A stretch of 13,761 bases of DNA from Anaerolineae bacterium (GTDB lineage: Bacteria > Chloroflexota > Anaerolineae > Anaerolineales > Villigracilaceae), in assembly GCA_003158885.1 (NCBI GenBank), contig PMLN01000317.1:1-13761 (forward strand), written 5' to 3'. The stretch's first letter is position 1, and each line of letters opens with the position of its first letter. The notes under the pieces were generated by a model. The model was given only the letters and a program-made list of their open reading frames with translations, did not search any database and was not told the origin of the DNA. Both the position numbers and the translations under genes were made by a program. Below, piece by piece: positions 13,208 through 13,761 of this stretch.

Positions 13208-13761
13208 ATGAATTTGACAAATTCCGTCCTTGAAGGAGACCGATTATCGCTGGCGCGTTTGTTGACACAGGTTGAAAACGAAACAACCGAGGGACGCACA
13301 GCGCTGGATGCCCTGTTCGCCCATACCGGCAAGGCGCACCTCATCGGTGTGACAGGTGCGCCCGGCACCGGCAAATCCTCGCTGGTGAACCAACTGGCGC
13401 TGCATTTCCGCAAGGAAGGCAAACGCGTCGCGATCGTGGCTGTTGATCCATCCAGTCCGTTCACGGGCGGCGCGGTGCTGGGTGACCGCGTGCGCATGAA
13501 GGATTTGAGCGGCGATACCGGCGTATTCATCCGCTCGATGGCCTCACGCGGTTCAATCGGCGGGTTGGCGCAAGCGACAGCCAGTATGGTGCAGGTTTTC
13601 GATGCGGCAGGCTATGAGATCATCATGATCGAAACGGTCGGTGCCGGACAAAGCGAAGTGGATATTGCCAAACTGGCACATACCACGCTGGTAGTGGAAG
13701 CGCCCGGCCTCGGCGATGATATCCAGGCCATCAAAGCCGGCATCCTTGAAATTGCCGATAT
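13208..13761 (+). CDS. meaB: MeaB/ArgK-family GTPase, mutase chaperone (5' part only)
   Basis: The open frame runs off the window end after 184 codons, so about half or more of the usual length of roughly 300-330 aa is seen. It is a G3E-type P-loop GTPase that loads and protects the cobalamin cofactor of methylmalonyl-CoA mutase. Residues 47-58 (GVTGAPGTGKSS) are the Walker A loop. AVDPSSPFTGGAVLGDRVRM (78-97) is the highly typical MeaB switch region. IETVGAGQSE (141-150) is the Walker B/switch II region. The end, PGLGDDIQAIKAGI, also fits the family. ATG 13208 has GGAAG upstream. A TTG directly before it is a less likely start, and an in-frame stop lies at 13178. It probably shares a transcript with the B12-binding subunit. 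The older name ArgK reflects a mistaken arginine-transport assignment. Confidence 0.93.
   Translation, partial: MNLTNSVLEGDRLSLARLLTQVENETTEGRTALDALFAHTGKAHLIGVTGAPGTGKSSLVNQLALHFRKEGKRVAIVAVDPSSPFTGGAVLGDRVRMKDLSGDTGVFIRSMASRGSIGGLAQATASMVQVFDAAGYEIIMIETVGAGQSEVDIAKLAHTTLVVEAPGLGDDIQAIKAGILEIAD

Overview
The window looks like chromosomal DNA of an uncultured Chloroflexota bacterium, most likely class Anaerolineae. This is inferred from protein style rather than from any marker gene. The signs are Thr/Pro-rich extracytoplasmic linkers, a zinc-ribbon protein with many Pro-Asp-Trp-Leu motifs, a GlmL-family actin-like ATPase embedded in an operon of membrane proteins, and a stand-alone B12-binding mutase subunit followed by a MeaB GTPase. 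No rRNA, tRNA, CRISPR array, transposase or phage gene was seen.

Layout. Positions 75-3430 (+) hold a small HAD-fold phosphatase-like protein, an overlapping DUF389-like membrane protein with a C-terminal SH3-like domain, and a complete phosphohexomutase. Positions 3431-4566 are a patchwork: hairpins, an AT-rich lipoprotein gene (3715-4221) with base use unlike its neighbours, and pieces that resemble integron attC sites. This stretch may be a relic gene-cassette insertion. It ends in a minus-strand intrinsic terminator (4451-4482) and a two-hairpin intergenic repeat.

Positions 4567-12608 (-) form one complete, tightly packed eight-gene operon. In transcription order it encodes an 85-aa cytosolic protein, a two-helix DUF6754-like membrane protein, a six-helix membrane protein, a 797-aa zinc-ribbon/PDWL-repeat membrane protein, a second six-helix membrane protein, a GlmL/MutL-type ASKHA ATPase, a soluble protein with barrel-sandwich-like and KOW-like regions, and a small protein with an N-terminal helix and a C-terminal LPXTG-type signal. 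The first seven genes overlap or lie 1-4 nt apart, which implies translational coupling and probably one complex. It has a candidate leaderless promoter at the front and a terminator behind. I know of no experimentally assigned function for this set, and it is the best candidate here for an undescribed system. A membrane-anchored assembly driven or gated by an actin-like ATPase is one inference.

Positions 12740-13761 (+) run divergently from the same short intergenic region: the cobalamin-binding subunit of a methylmalonyl-CoA-mutase-type enzyme, then a MeaB/ArgK GTPase cut by the window end. Together they point to methylmalonyl-CoA/propionate metabolism. The large catalytic mutase subunit is not in the window.
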